Notes: generated by a model not told the origin, from the sequence alone. 64,000 nt of DNA from Aneurinibacillus tyrosinisolvens (GCF_001015055.1 NZ_BBWZ01000010.1:62001-126000); one strand, 5' to 3'; positions 41,046-49,877 are shown, counted from the first letter of the stretch. Made by a program: numbers and translations.

Positions 41046-43028
41046 ATGAGTAACACGGAGAAAATACAGGCTTCGGAAGAAATTATACCGGCAGAAAATT
41101 TAGAAAAGATGCAGGCTCTTCTTGAAGAATATGATCCGGAAGCGGGCTACCGGAAATTCGATAAAAAATGGATTAGTGTCCTCGTTTCTGTTATTGCGGT
41201 TAGTTTAGCCTTATTTCACTTATACACAGCCTATGCCGGCCCGATTATCACTTTAATGCACCGTTCTCTTCACGTCGCTGTTATCCTTTGCCTTATCTTC
41301 CTGCTATATCCCGGATTGAAAAAAAGCTCCCGTAAGAAGCTTTCCCTGTTTGATGCGTTTCTTGCCCTTGTCTCCTTATTTACCGCCGGCTATATTTTTA
41401 TTTTTTATGCGGACATTGTAAGCCGGGGCGGAATTCCCTCCGCTATGGACGTTACATTTGCGACGATTACATGTATCCTCGTTTTAGAAGCTTCAAGGCG
41501 TGTGGCAGGCTGGGAATTAGCTGCCATGGCGGGGATCTTTATCGCTTATGCTTATTTAGGACCCTATCTCCCTGGTGATTTTGGCCATCGCGGCTACACG
41601 CTGGGGGATATCTTCAGCTATTTCTACGTAACGACAGAAGGAATTTATGGCGATGCTGTTGCTGTATCGTCAACCTTTATCATTCTGTTCATTCTTTTCG
41701 GCGCCTTTCTGTCAAGAACAGGGATGGGTACATTGTTTAATGATTTGTCTCTTGCCATTGCGGGAAGCAGTAAGGGTGGACCCGCTAAAGTTGGTGTTAT
41801 AGCCAGTGCGGTGCATGGTTCTATCAACGGTTCTGCTGTAGCAAGTGTAGTAACGACCGGATCCTTTACGATCCCATTGATGAAAAGGGTAGGATACAAA
41901 CCGGAGTTTGCAGGGGCAGTCGAAGCGACAGCCGCTGTAGGGGGACAAATCCTGCCGCCTGTAATGGGAGCGGCCGCCTTTATCATGGCCGAGACGCTTG
42001 GCGTTTCATATGCAACGATCGCACTAGCGGCCACCATTCCGGCTCTAATGTATTACTATGGATTGCTTGCCCAGGTTCATTTACGCGCGGATAAAGATAA
42101 CCTCGAGGGTCTGAGGAAGGACCAGCTTCCTAAAGTAATCGATGTCTTAAAGCAGCGCGGACACCTTTTGATTCCGCTCCTTCTGCTTATCGGCCTTCTT
42201 ATGGCAGGGTATTCTCCAACACTCACCGGATTTTATACGATTATTGCCACGGTTCTTATCGCTGCTCTGCGTAAAGAAAGCCGGATGGGTTTCCGGGATA
42301 TCCTTGCAGCGCTGGAGGCGGGGGTACGGGAGACGTTAAGCGTAGCTGTCGCCTGTGCCGCAGTAGGTATCACGGTAGGGGTATTTAGTTTAACAGGATT
42401 AGGCTTGAAGTTCGCGAACATTATTCTTGAGTTAGGGCAGGGAAACCTATTCCTCACACTTTTATTAACGATGGTTGCTTCCATTATCCTCGGATTGGGA
42501 CTGCCTTCGATTCCGTGCTACATTATTACGGCAACAATGGCAGCTCCTGCGCTTTCTAAATTCGGGGTTGACCCGCTTGTGGCGCATCTGTTTGTATTCT
42601 ATTTCGGTGTTATTGCGAACCTGACACCTCCGGTAGCACTGGCCGCATTTGCCGGGGCGGGCCTCGCCGGATCGGATCCGCAGCGAACGGGCTGGATTTC
42701 CACGAAGCTGGCTCTGGCGGGATTTGTCGTTCCGTTTGTCTTTGTTTATAAGCCTGCGATTTTAATTATACATTCAGGCATTACTGATATTGTTACGGCC
42801 GTCGCTGTCCTTGTTGTTTCCGTAACAGCGCTGGCGGTCGCTGTAGAGGGGTATGTTTTCACAAAGGTACCGATGGTAAACCGGCTTGTTCTGATGGTGT
42901 GTGCCTTCGTCATTATGTTCCCTGGAATTCTGGCGGCAGGAATCGGATTCATCGGAATCCTTGGTGTGTTCGTATGGCAGTATTATAAGAAAAAGCAGCA
43001 GGTGAGCGGGCTGCCGTTATCCGCGTAA
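41046..43028 (+). CDS. TRAP transporter permease, fused small/large subunits
   Basis: 660-residue membrane protein uniting the four-helix DctQ-like part and the 12-helix DctM-like part, the usual form in TAXI-TRAP systems. Conserved segments are KGGPAKVGVIASAVHGSING, SAVASVVTTGSFTIPLMKR, EATAAVGGQILPPVMGAAAF and LGLGLPSIPCYIITATM. About 16-18 hydrophobic stretches are visible, and the N-terminus is cytoplasmic and acidic. The sodium-motive import of the acid bound by the TAXI lipoprotein is the expected role. A terminator follows. Confidence 0.93.
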   Translation: MSNTEKIQASEEIIPAENLEKMQALLEEYDPEAGYRKFDKKWISVLVSVIAVSLALFHLYTAYAGPIITLMHRSLHVAVILCLIFLLYPGLKKSSRKKLSLFDAFLALVSLFTAGYIFIFYADIVSRGGIPSAMDVTFATITCILVLEASRRVAGWELAAMAGIFIAYAYLGPYLPGDFGHRGYTLGDIFSYFYVTTEGIYGDAVAVSSTFIILFILFGAFLSRTGMGTLFNDLSLAIAGSSKGGPAKVGVIASAVHGSINGSAVASVVTTGSFTIPLMKRVGYKPEFAGAVEATAAVGGQILPPVMGAAAFIMAETLGVSYATIALAATIPALMYYYGLLAQVHLRADKDNLEGLRKDQLPKVIDVLKQRGHLLIPLLLLIGLLMAGYSPTLTGFYTIIATVLIAALRKESRMGFRDILAALEAGVRETLSVAVACAAVGITVGVFSLTGLGLKFANIILELGQGNLFLTLLLTMVASIILGLGLPSIPCYIITATMAAPALSKFGVDPLVAHLFVFYFGVIANLTPPVALAAFAGAGLAGSDPQRTGWISTKLALAGFVVPFVFVYKPAILIIHSGITDIVTAVAVLVVSVTALAVAVEGYVFTKVPMVNRLVLMVCAFVIMFPGILAAGIGFIGILGVFVWQYYKKKQQVSGLPLSA

Positions 43029-43037
43029 GAAATGATG

Positions 43038-43073
43038 AAAAAACCCGGCTGCACACGCAACCGGGTTTTTTTG
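43038..43073 (+). terminator. Rho-independent terminator after the TRAP permease gene
   Basis: AAACCCGG near 43040 pairs with CCGGGTTT near 43060, with an inner TGC/GCA pair and a run of seven T. The terminator separates the TRAP operon from the LarA-like gene. Confidence 0.85.
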
Positions 43074-43104
43074 AAACATCACGATTTAGGGAGGGAAGAG
43101 AATC

Positions 43105-44415
43105 ATGCCGGTTAATACGGGCTCCATCCAGTTATATCCTATCCAAATTCGTTCACAGGCTCCGACTGTGGAACACATTCCATCCGCGATCGAGACAGCG
43201 GTTGAGCAAATCATCCAGAGCAGCGATCGTTTGCAGAAGCTTAAGCCCGGGGCAAGAATTGCAATTACAGCAGGAAGCCGGGGAATCGCAAACTACGTAG
43301 AAATCATGAAAGCTGTTGTCAAGTGCCTTCAAGCAAAAGGATATGAACCGTTTCTCTTCTCAGCAATGGGAAGCCATGGGCGCGGAGAAGCATCCGGCCA
43401 GCGGGAAGTTCTTGATAGCCTTGGCATTACAGCGGATGCAGTACATTGTCCGGTTTCCTGTTCAAGTGAATTGGTTGTGCTTGATACACTGAAGGCATTT
43501 GACCGTTCAATCCCTGTGTATTGTGCGAAAGAAGCGGTGGAGGCAGATGGGGTTATCGTAATTAATCGCATCAAACCACACACGTCTTTCCGTGGGGATT
43601 ACGAAAGCGGACTGTTTAAGATGATGGCGGTCGGCATGGGCCGAGCGAAAGGGGCGGACATGTTCCACGGTTTTGGCGCCGGACTGCTTGCTGATATGAT
43701 TCCTTTGATTGGGCGAAGCATCATACAGCATGCTCCGATTGTTGGCGGCATTGGGATCATTGAGAATGCAAATGAACGGACGGCCATTATTGAAGGAATG
43801 GGTTATGAGCAAATACCGGAACGGGAGAAAGAACTGTTGAATCAGGCGAAGCAATTTATGCCCCGCCTTCCTGTTGATACGATGGATATTTGTATTATAG
43901 AGGAGATGGGCAAGAATTATAGCGGCACCGGTATGGATACAAACATTATTGGAAGAATGCGGATTGAAGGGATAAAAGAACCGGAAAAGCCGCACATTAC
44001 GTACCTTGGTGTGCTGCGCCTGTCTGAAGCTTCCCACGGTAATGCCAATGGAATCGGCCTTGCGGATTTAACAACGGAAACCTTAGTGCAATCCGTGGAT
44101 AAAACAGCAACATACTTAAACTGTATGACTGCCGGCTTTGCCGTTCGTGCGGCCATCCCCATGACGTTTCCGGATGATAGAGCGCTGCTTGAGGGCGCTT
44201 TAAAAATGCTGAGATTAAAAGACATAAAGGATTTACGCATGGTTGTGATTAGGAATACCCTTCACATCGACCATGTATGGGTCACAGAGGCGATATACGA
44301 GGACATTAAGGCGGAGCAGGGAATTGTCCTCGCAGACGAACCGTTTCCGCTGGCATTTGATAAGGAAGGGAATTGGAGGTGGAACGATGTCCACGGGACC
44401 GTTAACAGGAGTTAA
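43105..44415 (+). CDS. LarA-like (DUF2088) hydroxy-acid racemase-family protein
   Basis: 436-residue protein with the DUF2088/LarA N-terminal fold: ARIAITAGSRGIANYVEIMK and the stretch AMGSHGRGEASGQREVLDSL are typical. Later NRIKPHTSFRGDYESGLFKM carries the conserved Lys-Pro-His of nickel-pincer racemases. Known relatives racemise or epimerise lactate, malate or gluconate using a nickel-pincer nucleotide; no lar maturation genes are in the window. The gene follows the TRAP operon and overlaps the second CoA-transferase gene by 29 bases. A role in making the right enantiomer for the lyase or dehydrogenase is inferred. Confidence 0.82.
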   Translation: MPVNTGSIQLYPIQIRSQAPTVEHIPSAIETAVEQIIQSSDRLQKLKPGARIAITAGSRGIANYVEIMKAVVKCLQAKGYEPFLFSAMGSHGRGEASGQREVLDSLGITADAVHCPVSCSSELVVLDTLKAFDRSIPVYCAKEAVEADGVIVINRIKPHTSFRGDYESGLFKMMAVGMGRAKGADMFHGFGAGLLADMIPLIGRSIIQHAPIVGGIGIIENANERTAIIEGMGYEQIPEREKELLNQAKQFMPRLPVDTMDICIIEEMGKNYSGTGMDTNIIGRMRIEGIKEPEKPHITYLGVLRLSEASHGNANGIGLADLTTETLVQSVDKTATYLNCMTAGFAVRAAIPMTFPDDRALLEGALKMLRLKDIKDLRMVVIRNTLHIDHVWVTEAIYEDIKAEQGIVLADEPFPLAFDKEGNWRWNDVHGTVNRS

Positions 44416-45601
44416 GGTAATTGAATTTACACATTGGCTCGCAGCCCCCTATTGCGGAAATATTCTTTCTGATCTTGGTGCCAGCGTGATTAAAGTGGAG
44501 TCTATCTCAGGAGATCAGGTAAGAAAGACGGGGAGCTACTATAAAGAAGGAGAAAACTTTCTTTATCTTGCTTACAACCACGGCAAGAGGGGAATTTCTC
44601 TGGACTTGAAAAAAGAAGAAGGAAAGAAAATCGCGAGGGAGCTGCTGCAGGGTGCAGATGTTCTGCTGGAAAACTTTCGTCCTGGCGTCATGAATAAGCT
44701 TGGTTTAGGATACGAAGACGTCTCCGGCTTAAATCCCAGGCTCATTTACTGCAGCGTTTCTGCCTTTGGGAATACGCCGGAATACGCAAACAGGCCGGGA
44801 ATGGATCCGATCATACAGGGGATGGGAGCGGCCATGAGCATGACCGCGGCGGATGAGAACTCTCCACCACTGCTTCCCGGAGTGCCCATTGCAGACAATT
44901 CTACGGCATTCATGGCGTTTGGAGCCATATGTGCGGCGCTTTATGAACGTGAAAAAAGCGGAAAAGGGCAAAAAATCGAGTTGAATCTAATCGATATGAT
45001 GGTACTTAATCTATCTACCCGGTTTGGCCAGTATCTCGCTACAGGTGAAAATCCGAAACCAATGGGCAATCAGCATTCCCAGGTTGTGCCTTACCAGGCT
45101 TTTCCGACACAGGACGGCTGGATGATGGCCGGGGCACAGGCCGATCATGCGTGGGAACCTTTTTGCAGGGCGATCGGGCAGGAACAACTGCTTTCTATCG
45201 AAAAGTACAGCACAAATACAGACCGGGTAATTCACCGTGAAGAATTGAACAGTTTGTTAAATGAAGTATTTAAGAAGAAAACGACGGATGAATGGTGTGA
45301 AATTTTTAAAGAACGAAATATTTTACACGGGCCGGTGTGGGGAATTGGTGAATTAGTCAATAGCGATGTCATTCAGGATCATAATATTATTGTTGACACC
45401 GAACATAGTAAACTGGGCACCCTGCCAGTTATCGCAGCGCCGGTTCACTATTCCCGGACCAAAGTAAAGGTGCAATCGGCTGCCAATTTACTAGGAGAGC
45501 ACACGGCTGAGATTCTAACGGAACTGGGTTACAGCGCCGGAGAAATCGAACATTTTGTTTCACAGGGAGTGGTGAATGTCCATGAAAGACTTACTGTTTG
45601 A
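44387..45601 (+). CDS. CaiB/BaiF family (class III) CoA transferase, second copy
   Basis: 404-residue family-III CoA transferase. GVKVIEFTHWLAAPYCGNIL at the start, VIKVESISGDQVRKTG, the catalytic aspartate in RPGMDPIIQGMGAAMSMT near residue 140, and NQHSQVVPYQAF near 225 are visible. The ATG at 44387 with GGAGGTGG before it is chosen; the frame is open further upstream to 44273 but there it overlaps the LarA-like gene. The two CoA transferases of the region differ enough that they probably use different acids. Confidence 0.92.
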   Translation: MSTGPLTGVKVIEFTHWLAAPYCGNILSDLGASVIKVESISGDQVRKTGSYYKEGENFLYLAYNHGKRGISLDLKKEEGKKIARELLQGADVLLENFRPGVMNKLGLGYEDVSGLNPRLIYCSVSAFGNTPEYANRPGMDPIIQGMGAAMSMTAADENSPPLLPGVPIADNSTAFMAFGAICAALYEREKSGKGQKIELNLIDMMVLNLSTRFGQYLATGENPKPMGNQHSQVVPYQAFPTQDGWMMAGAQADHAWEPFCRAIGQEQLLSIEKYSTNTDRVIHREELNSLLNEVFKKKTTDEWCEIFKERNILHGPVWGIGELVNSDVIQDHNIIVDTEHSKLGTLPVIAAPVHYSRTKVKVQSAANLLGEHTAEILTELGYSAGEIEHFVSQGVVNVHERLTV

Positions 45602-45641
45602 AGCTGACCTTTTCATACTTTAGCGGGGAAGGAAGAAGGGA

Positions 45642-46376
45642 ATGAGCTTAAAGCCAATAAAAAAGAAACGTCTCTTCGAAGAAATCATTGTTGCGATCGA
45701 AAAATATATTCGCGAAGAAAAGATCCAGCCGGGGGAACGCCTGCCGTCCGAAAACGAATTAGCAGCCCTGTTCAATGTAAGCAAGACAGCAGTGAGGGAG
45801 GCGATGAGTGTGTTAAACGCAAATGGCGTCATTGAAACAAGATCCGGGGCCGGAATTTTTTTGAAGGATACAATCGAGGAAACAGTCAGCCAGCGCCTGG
45901 TGACGAGCCTGATCAAGAAGAGCGAGCTCCAGGAAATTCTTGAGTTCCGCAGAGGATTAGAAATCGAGGCGGCGGCTTTAGCTGCGATGCGGGCGACACC
46001 GCAGGATATTAAGCGAATCGTGCACAACCACGAAGTATTGATTGAGGCAAATAAGGCAGGAGAGTTTGGGATTAAAGAAGACTATATGTTTCACTATTCG
46101 ATTATTATAGCTTCACATAACAACGTATACCGGAATGTATTTAAGGCGGTTTCCTATAAAGTAGAGAAAGGGATTCGTGTGAGTAAGATGCAGTCCATTT
46201 CTCTTCCGAACCGGTTTGCGCAGGCATACGAGGAGCATGAGGAAATTATCGAAGCGATATCCCTGCGCAATCCGGAGCAGGCATCTGCGGCAATGAGGGC
46301 CCATCTTACGAAAAACGAAGAAAAAATCTGGACCTATTTTAAAGAGAATGAACCAACAGAAGAGAATGAAGTCTAA
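45642..46376 (+). CDS. FadR-subfamily GntR transcriptional regulator
   Basis: 244-residue regulator with a classical winged helix (GERLPSENELAALFNVSKTA then VREAMSVLNANGVIETRSG) and a C-terminal FCD ligand domain (LQEILEFRRGLEIEAAALAA, later HLTKNEEKIW). The metal-binding His/Asp residues of FCD domains can be seen in HYSIIIASHNN. It starts at ATG after GAAGGAAGAAGGG. The palindrome at 46448 lies 72 bases beyond its stop and in front of the next unit, so this is the most obvious candidate to bind TGGTC(A/T)GACCA, alongside the regulator at 36970. Confidence 0.92.
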   Translation: MSLKPIKKKRLFEEIIVAIEKYIREEKIQPGERLPSENELAALFNVSKTAVREAMSVLNANGVIETRSGAGIFLKDTIEETVSQRLVTSLIKKSELQEILEFRRGLEIEAAALAAMRATPQDIKRIVHNHEVLIEANKAGEFGIKEDYMFHYSIIIASHNNVYRNVFKAVSYKVEKGIRVSKMQSISLPNRFAQAYEEHEEIIEAISLRNPEQASAAMRAHLTKNEEKIWTYFKENEPTEENEV

Positions 46377-46389
46377 AAATATTAAATTA

Positions 46390-46418
46390 TTGAAATTATG
46401 CGTATAATTAACTATAAT
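46390..46418 (+). promoter_or_regulatory. Strong SigA promoter of the dehydrogenase-FAH-SDR operon
   Basis: TTGAAA at 46390-46395, 17-base spacer, TATAAT at 46413-46418. The predicted start near 46425 lies 23 bases before the operator at 46448. Confidence 0.7.
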
Positions 46419-46447
46419 TTATTTGGATGTGCTGTTGTTTCGATAAT

Positions 46448-46458
46448 TGGTCTGACCA
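46448..46458. promoter_or_regulatory. GntR/FadR-type operator, copy 3
   Basis: Palindrome TGGTCTGACCA with right flank TAATAAATT as in the other copies. Located just after the promoter start site; a bound regulator would act as a roadblock. Confidence 0.75.
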
Positions 46459-46487
46459 TAATAAATTGATAATATTTTTATTGCAGG

Positions 46488-47501
46488 ATGGGAGGAAGGG
46501 AGAATGCCACAAAAACGATCCTCTACTTTGATAAAGTATTCGAGGAATTCAAGCAGCTTCTTTTGGAACACAAACCTCCGGGATTCGATTTATGGTATTG
46601 GGATGAAATGACCGAACAGGAAAGAACAGAAATGCTTCCGCAATCAGACTACCTGTTAGTCGCTACCCGCAAGGTTGGGAAGGATATTTTATCTCAGGCA
46701 CATAGAGCGCGGTTTGTGCAAAAGACCGGGATTGGCGTAGATAACATTGATCTTGAAGAAGCAGCGAGGCTGGGGCTGCCGGTTTGCAATACGCCTGGCG
46801 GGAACTCCACTGGTGTGGCTGAACTGACCGTACTGCTGATTTTATCCCTGTACCGGAAGCTTCCCTTGCTTAATGAATCGCTGAAAAGCGGCCGTTGGCT
46901 AAGCTGGGAGGTGCGCCTCAACTCTTATCAAATGGAAGGAAAAACCCATGGATTTATTGGTTTTGGAAATATTGGCCGGGAAACCGCAAAACGTTCCCGG
47001 GCTTTTGGAACAAAAATCGTTTACCACGATAAATTCCGCTTACCAGAGGAGAAGGAAAGAGAGCTGGGAGCTATCTACCTGGAATTAGAGGAACTGCTTG
47101 AAACGGCTGATATTGTTAGTATTCATGCCCCTTTATTACCTGAAACGAGAAATCTCATTGGAGAAAAAGAGCTTAAGTTAATGAAGCCGAATGCGATTCT
47201 AATTAACGTTTCCCGTGGGGGAATTGTTGAGGAGGCCGCCCTCTGCCATGCGCTTAAGCAGGAGTGGATTGCAGGTGCCGGGATTGACGTATGGCAATCA
47301 GAGCCCCCGGATAAGGAGCATCCTTTGCTCACACTTGCTAATGTAGTCGCGACACCCCACATTGGAGCCGGTACGAGAGATACGCTCGATCAAGTCCTGC
47401 ATATGGCTTTTCAAAATATAAAAAAGGCAGATGAAGGGCAGACACCCGATTATGCAGTAAACGGAGTAGATAAGGTCCGAGCAAATTTTTCGATTACGTA
47501 A
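46488..47501 (+). CDS. D-isomer-specific 2-hydroxyacid dehydrogenase, probable frameshift at the start codon
   Basis: About 333-337 residues of a NAD-dependent 2-hydroxyacid dehydrogenase. TGIGVDNIDLEEAARLGLPV and NTPGGNSTGVAELTV are seen, followed by the NAD site GFIGFGNIGRETAKR, and the catalytic Arg/Glu/His in NVSRGGIVEEAAL and TPHIGAGTRDT. The frame is open from ATG 46488, which lacks a ribosome site. The excellent site GGGAGGAAGGGAG instead serves the ATG at 46504, which is one base out of frame. One extra A in the A-run 46511-46515 would give a start MPQKTILYFDK, as normal for the family. It would oxidise or reduce a 2-hydroxy acid in the catabolic cluster; sulfolactate and phosphoglycerate-like acids are possibilities. 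Confidence 0.85.
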   Translation: MGGRENATKTILYFDKVFEEFKQLLLEHKPPGFDLWYWDEMTEQERTEMLPQSDYLLVATRKVGKDILSQAHRARFVQKTGIGVDNIDLEEAARLGLPVCNTPGGNSTGVAELTVLLILSLYRKLPLLNESLKSGRWLSWEVRLNSYQMEGKTHGFIGFGNIGRETAKRSRAFGTKIVYHDKFRLPEEKERELGAIYLELEELLETADIVSIHAPLLPETRNLIGEKELKLMKPNAILINVSRGGIVEEAALCHALKQEWIAGAGIDVWQSEPPDKEHPLLTLANVVATPHIGAGTRDTLDQVLHMAFQNIKKADEGQTPDYAVNGVDKVRANFSIT

Positions 47502-47529
47502 TAATGATAATGAATAAGGAGAGGGTTAC

Positions 47530-48411
47530 ATGCGTCTGGCTACCATTAAAAGAAATGGGAAGGAAACAGCAGCTGTTGTAGCACCATTCGGTGTTTTGCC
47601 GTTGGAAACGATTAATGAAAAAACAAAGCAGGAATGGTCCACAGATTTATTTGAGCTCATCCAATCGGGCCAATTAAATGAACTGAAAGAGTGGTACCAG
47701 AATGGCGGGAAAAACGAGCTTGAATCCCTTTCAGCTGAAGTCCTCCGGGAAGGGGAATGGGAGTATGCGCCTTTGTACCGCCATCCGCGGAAAATCTGGG
47801 GCATTGGATTAAACTATGTCGAGCATGCCGCAGATCTGCACGAGAAAGCGCCCAGCACTGAGCCCGCCAGTTTCATGAAACCGGATACAACGATTATCGG
47901 TCCTGACGATGCGATTAAAATTCCCCACCAATCCGACCGTACAACGGCGGAAGCGGAACTGGGGATTATCATTGGCAAGGAATGCAAGGACGTATCGGAG
48001 GAGGATGCGCAAAGCGTCATTGCCGGGTTTACAACCATTATTGACATGACAGCAGAGGATATTCTTGAAAAGAATCCAAGGTACCTTACCCGCTCCAAAA
48101 GCTTTGATACATTCTTCAGCTTTGGGCCGCAGCTCGTAACGCCGGACGAGGTGGAAGAGGTGCTGGATTTGAACGTCTCCACCGTCATCAATGGAAACAT
48201 ACACCGCAAGAATACCGTTTCAAATATGACATTCCGTCCCTGGTATCTTGTGTCTTTCCATTCTAAAGTCATGACGCTGCTGCCAGGCGACATCATCTCG
48301 ACAGGAACGCCGGGCGCGGTCGTTATCCGCGATGGTGACATTGTAGAATGCCACATTGACGGATTTGAAAAACTCGTGAATCCTGTAGAGGATGTAAAAG
48401 TACAAAAATAG
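47530..48411 (+). CDS. Fumarylacetoacetate hydrolase (FAH) family protein, copy 1
   Basis: 293-residue FAH-family enzyme that hydrolyses a 2,4-diketo or related acid. An N-terminal DUF2437-like domain (MRLATIKRNGKETAAVVAPF) precedes the catalytic domain with GIGLNYVEHAADL, KPDTTIIGPDDAI, the metal-binding acidic residues in TAEAELGIIIGKECKDVSEE and GFTTIIDMTAEDIL, and STGTPGAV. The ribosome site is AAGGAGAGG. It precedes an SDR, and the combination dehydratase-SDR-FAH is the enzyme set of the non-phosphorylative 2,4-diketo-3-deoxy acid pathways. Confidence 0.9.
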   Translation: MRLATIKRNGKETAAVVAPFGVLPLETINEKTKQEWSTDLFELIQSGQLNELKEWYQNGGKNELESLSAEVLREGEWEYAPLYRHPRKIWGIGLNYVEHAADLHEKAPSTEPASFMKPDTTIIGPDDAIKIPHQSDRTTAEAELGIIIGKECKDVSEEDAQSVIAGFTTIIDMTAEDILEKNPRYLTRSKSFDTFFSFGPQLVTPDEVEEVLDLNVSTVINGNIHRKNTVSNMTFRPWYLVSFHSKVMTLLPGDIISTGTPGAVVIRDGDIVECHIDGFEKLVNPVEDVKVQK

Positions 48412-48427
48412 AAAAGAGGGAAAACTG

Positions 48428-49213
48428 ATGGATTTGAACTTACAAGGGAAAGTAGCTCTCGTTGTTGCATCAAGCCAGGGATTAGGGAAGGCGATTGCGG
48501 CCCAGCTCGTAGAGGAAGGCGCCTCTGTTATGCTGACCAGCCGGGATGAGGAAAAGCTAAAAGCGGTACAGGAAGAGCTTGCTCAGTTAGGAAAAGGAAA
48601 GGTAGCCTTCCACCGCGCCGATATTACAAATGTAGAAGACATCCAGGCACTCGTGCAGGCTACCCGTGAGACGTTTGGAAAAATTGATATCCTGATTAAC
48701 AATGCGGGAGGGCCGCCAGGGGGCACGTTTGAACAATTCTCCGATGAACAGTGGCAGCAAGCGTTTGAATTAAACTTGCTTAGCTATGTTCGGGTCATTC
48801 GCGAAGTGCTGCCGGATTTGAAACAGGACGGCGGAAGAATTATCAACGTCGCTTCTTCCTCTATTAAGCAGCCGATCCCGGGGCTCATTCTATCAAATAC
48901 ATTCCGTACAGGAATTGTCGGCCTGACGAAATCACTCGCAGAAGAACTGGGTCCGTATAACATCCTCATCAACACAGTGGCTCCTGGCCGGATCGCTACG
49001 GATCGGGTCGCCTTCCTGGATGATTTAAAAGCTAACAAAACAGGAAAGACAAGGGAGCAAATAGAAGAAGAGTCGAAGAAGTCGATTCCGCTTAATCGCT
49101 ATGGCAGGCCGGAAGAGTTCGCGAAGGTTGTAACCTTCCTTGTGTCCGATGCGAGCACATACATAACAGGAAGCTCTCTCCTGGTAGATGGCGGCATGGT
49201 AAAATCAATTTAA
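48428..49213 (+). CDS. SDR-family oxidoreductase with altered active site
   Basis: 261-residue short-chain dehydrogenase. The nucleotide-binding ASSQGLGKAIA (instead of TGxxxGIG) is at residues 14-24, NNAGG at 91, and the C-terminal YITGSSLLVDGGM is typical. The canonical catalytic Tyr and Lys are missing: from S143 the pattern S-x12-Y-x3-K reads Ser at 156 and Arg at 160 (ILSNTFRTG). This change is known from a subgroup of SDR proteins and implies a different mechanism or binding role. It lies 16 bases after the FAH gene. Proposed role, oxidation of a 2-keto-3-deoxy acid, is inference. Confidence 0.88.
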   Translation: MDLNLQGKVALVVASSQGLGKAIAAQLVEEGASVMLTSRDEEKLKAVQEELAQLGKGKVAFHRADITNVEDIQALVQATRETFGKIDILINNAGGPPGGTFEQFSDEQWQQAFELNLLSYVRVIREVLPDLKQDGGRIINVASSSIKQPIPGLILSNTFRTGIVGLTKSLAEELGPYNILINTVAPGRIATDRVAFLDDLKANKTGKTREQIEEESKKSIPLNRYGRPEEFAKVVTFLVSDASTYITGSSLLVDGGMVKSI

Positions 49214-49244
49214 GAAATAGACTCAGATATAGGAGAAAATAACA

Positions 49245-49870
49245 ATGGAATCCATTCGTAATATTTATTGTGTAGGAAGAAATTACAGGCTGCATGCGGA
49301 AGAACTGGGAAACGCAGTTCCCACCTCGCCGTTTCTATTCTCAAAACCGACCCATGCCCTCGTGGAGGCAAACGGACAGGAAATCGAGCTGCCGGGTGAC
49401 AGAGGCGAGGTTCACCATGAGCTTGAGGTTGTCGTCCATATTGCCCGGCCGTACAAATCAGGACTGGCGTTGGAAGATATCATTGACGGCTTTGCCCTGG
49501 GGATAGATTTTACGCTTCGTGATGTGCAAAGCGAGCTGAAAAAGAAAGGCCACCCGTGGCTCCTGGCCAAAGGGTTTCCGAATTCCGGCATCCTGACGGC
49601 ATTTCAGCCGTTTCGTGGGCTGGACAGCTTACAAGAAACCGATTTTTCCCTGTTGAAGAATGAGGAAAGAGTGCAGATAGGGAATGTGAAGGATATGCTG
49701 TTTGACCTGCAAACGATTATTGAGTTCTCCACGCGCCATTTTGGGTTGGTAAAGGAGATATCATCTACACCGGTACGCCTGCCGGGGTAGGCCCGGTGGC
49801 ATCGGGAGACCACGTTGCCCTGCTGTGGGGAGACGAACCGCTTGGAGATTTTACCGTAAAATTAGGATAA
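49245..49870 (+). pseudogene. FAH-family hydrolase, copy 2, single-base frameshift near the end
   Basis: FAH-family enzyme of the short acylpyruvase/fumarylpyruvate-hydrolase type: NIYCVGRNYRLHAEELGN, the acidic metal ligands in GEVHHELEVVVHIARP, and DFTLRDVQSELKKKGHPW. The first frame stops at 49790 after FGLVKEISSTP; adding one G at 49754-49755 gives FGLVKGDIIYTGTPAGVGPV and an end at 49870 (about 208 residues), the proper family ending. It lies at the end of the dehydrogenase-FAH-SDR operon. A true mutation or a sequencing error are both possible. Confidence 0.85.
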
Positions 49871-49877
49871 AGAGAGC

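Noticed and set aside
46488-47501. Calling the 2-hydroxyacid dehydrogenase a phosphoglycerate dehydrogenase of serine synthesis
   Set aside because: No ACT domain, and the location within a catabolic operon behind the shared operator argues for a role in acid degradation.
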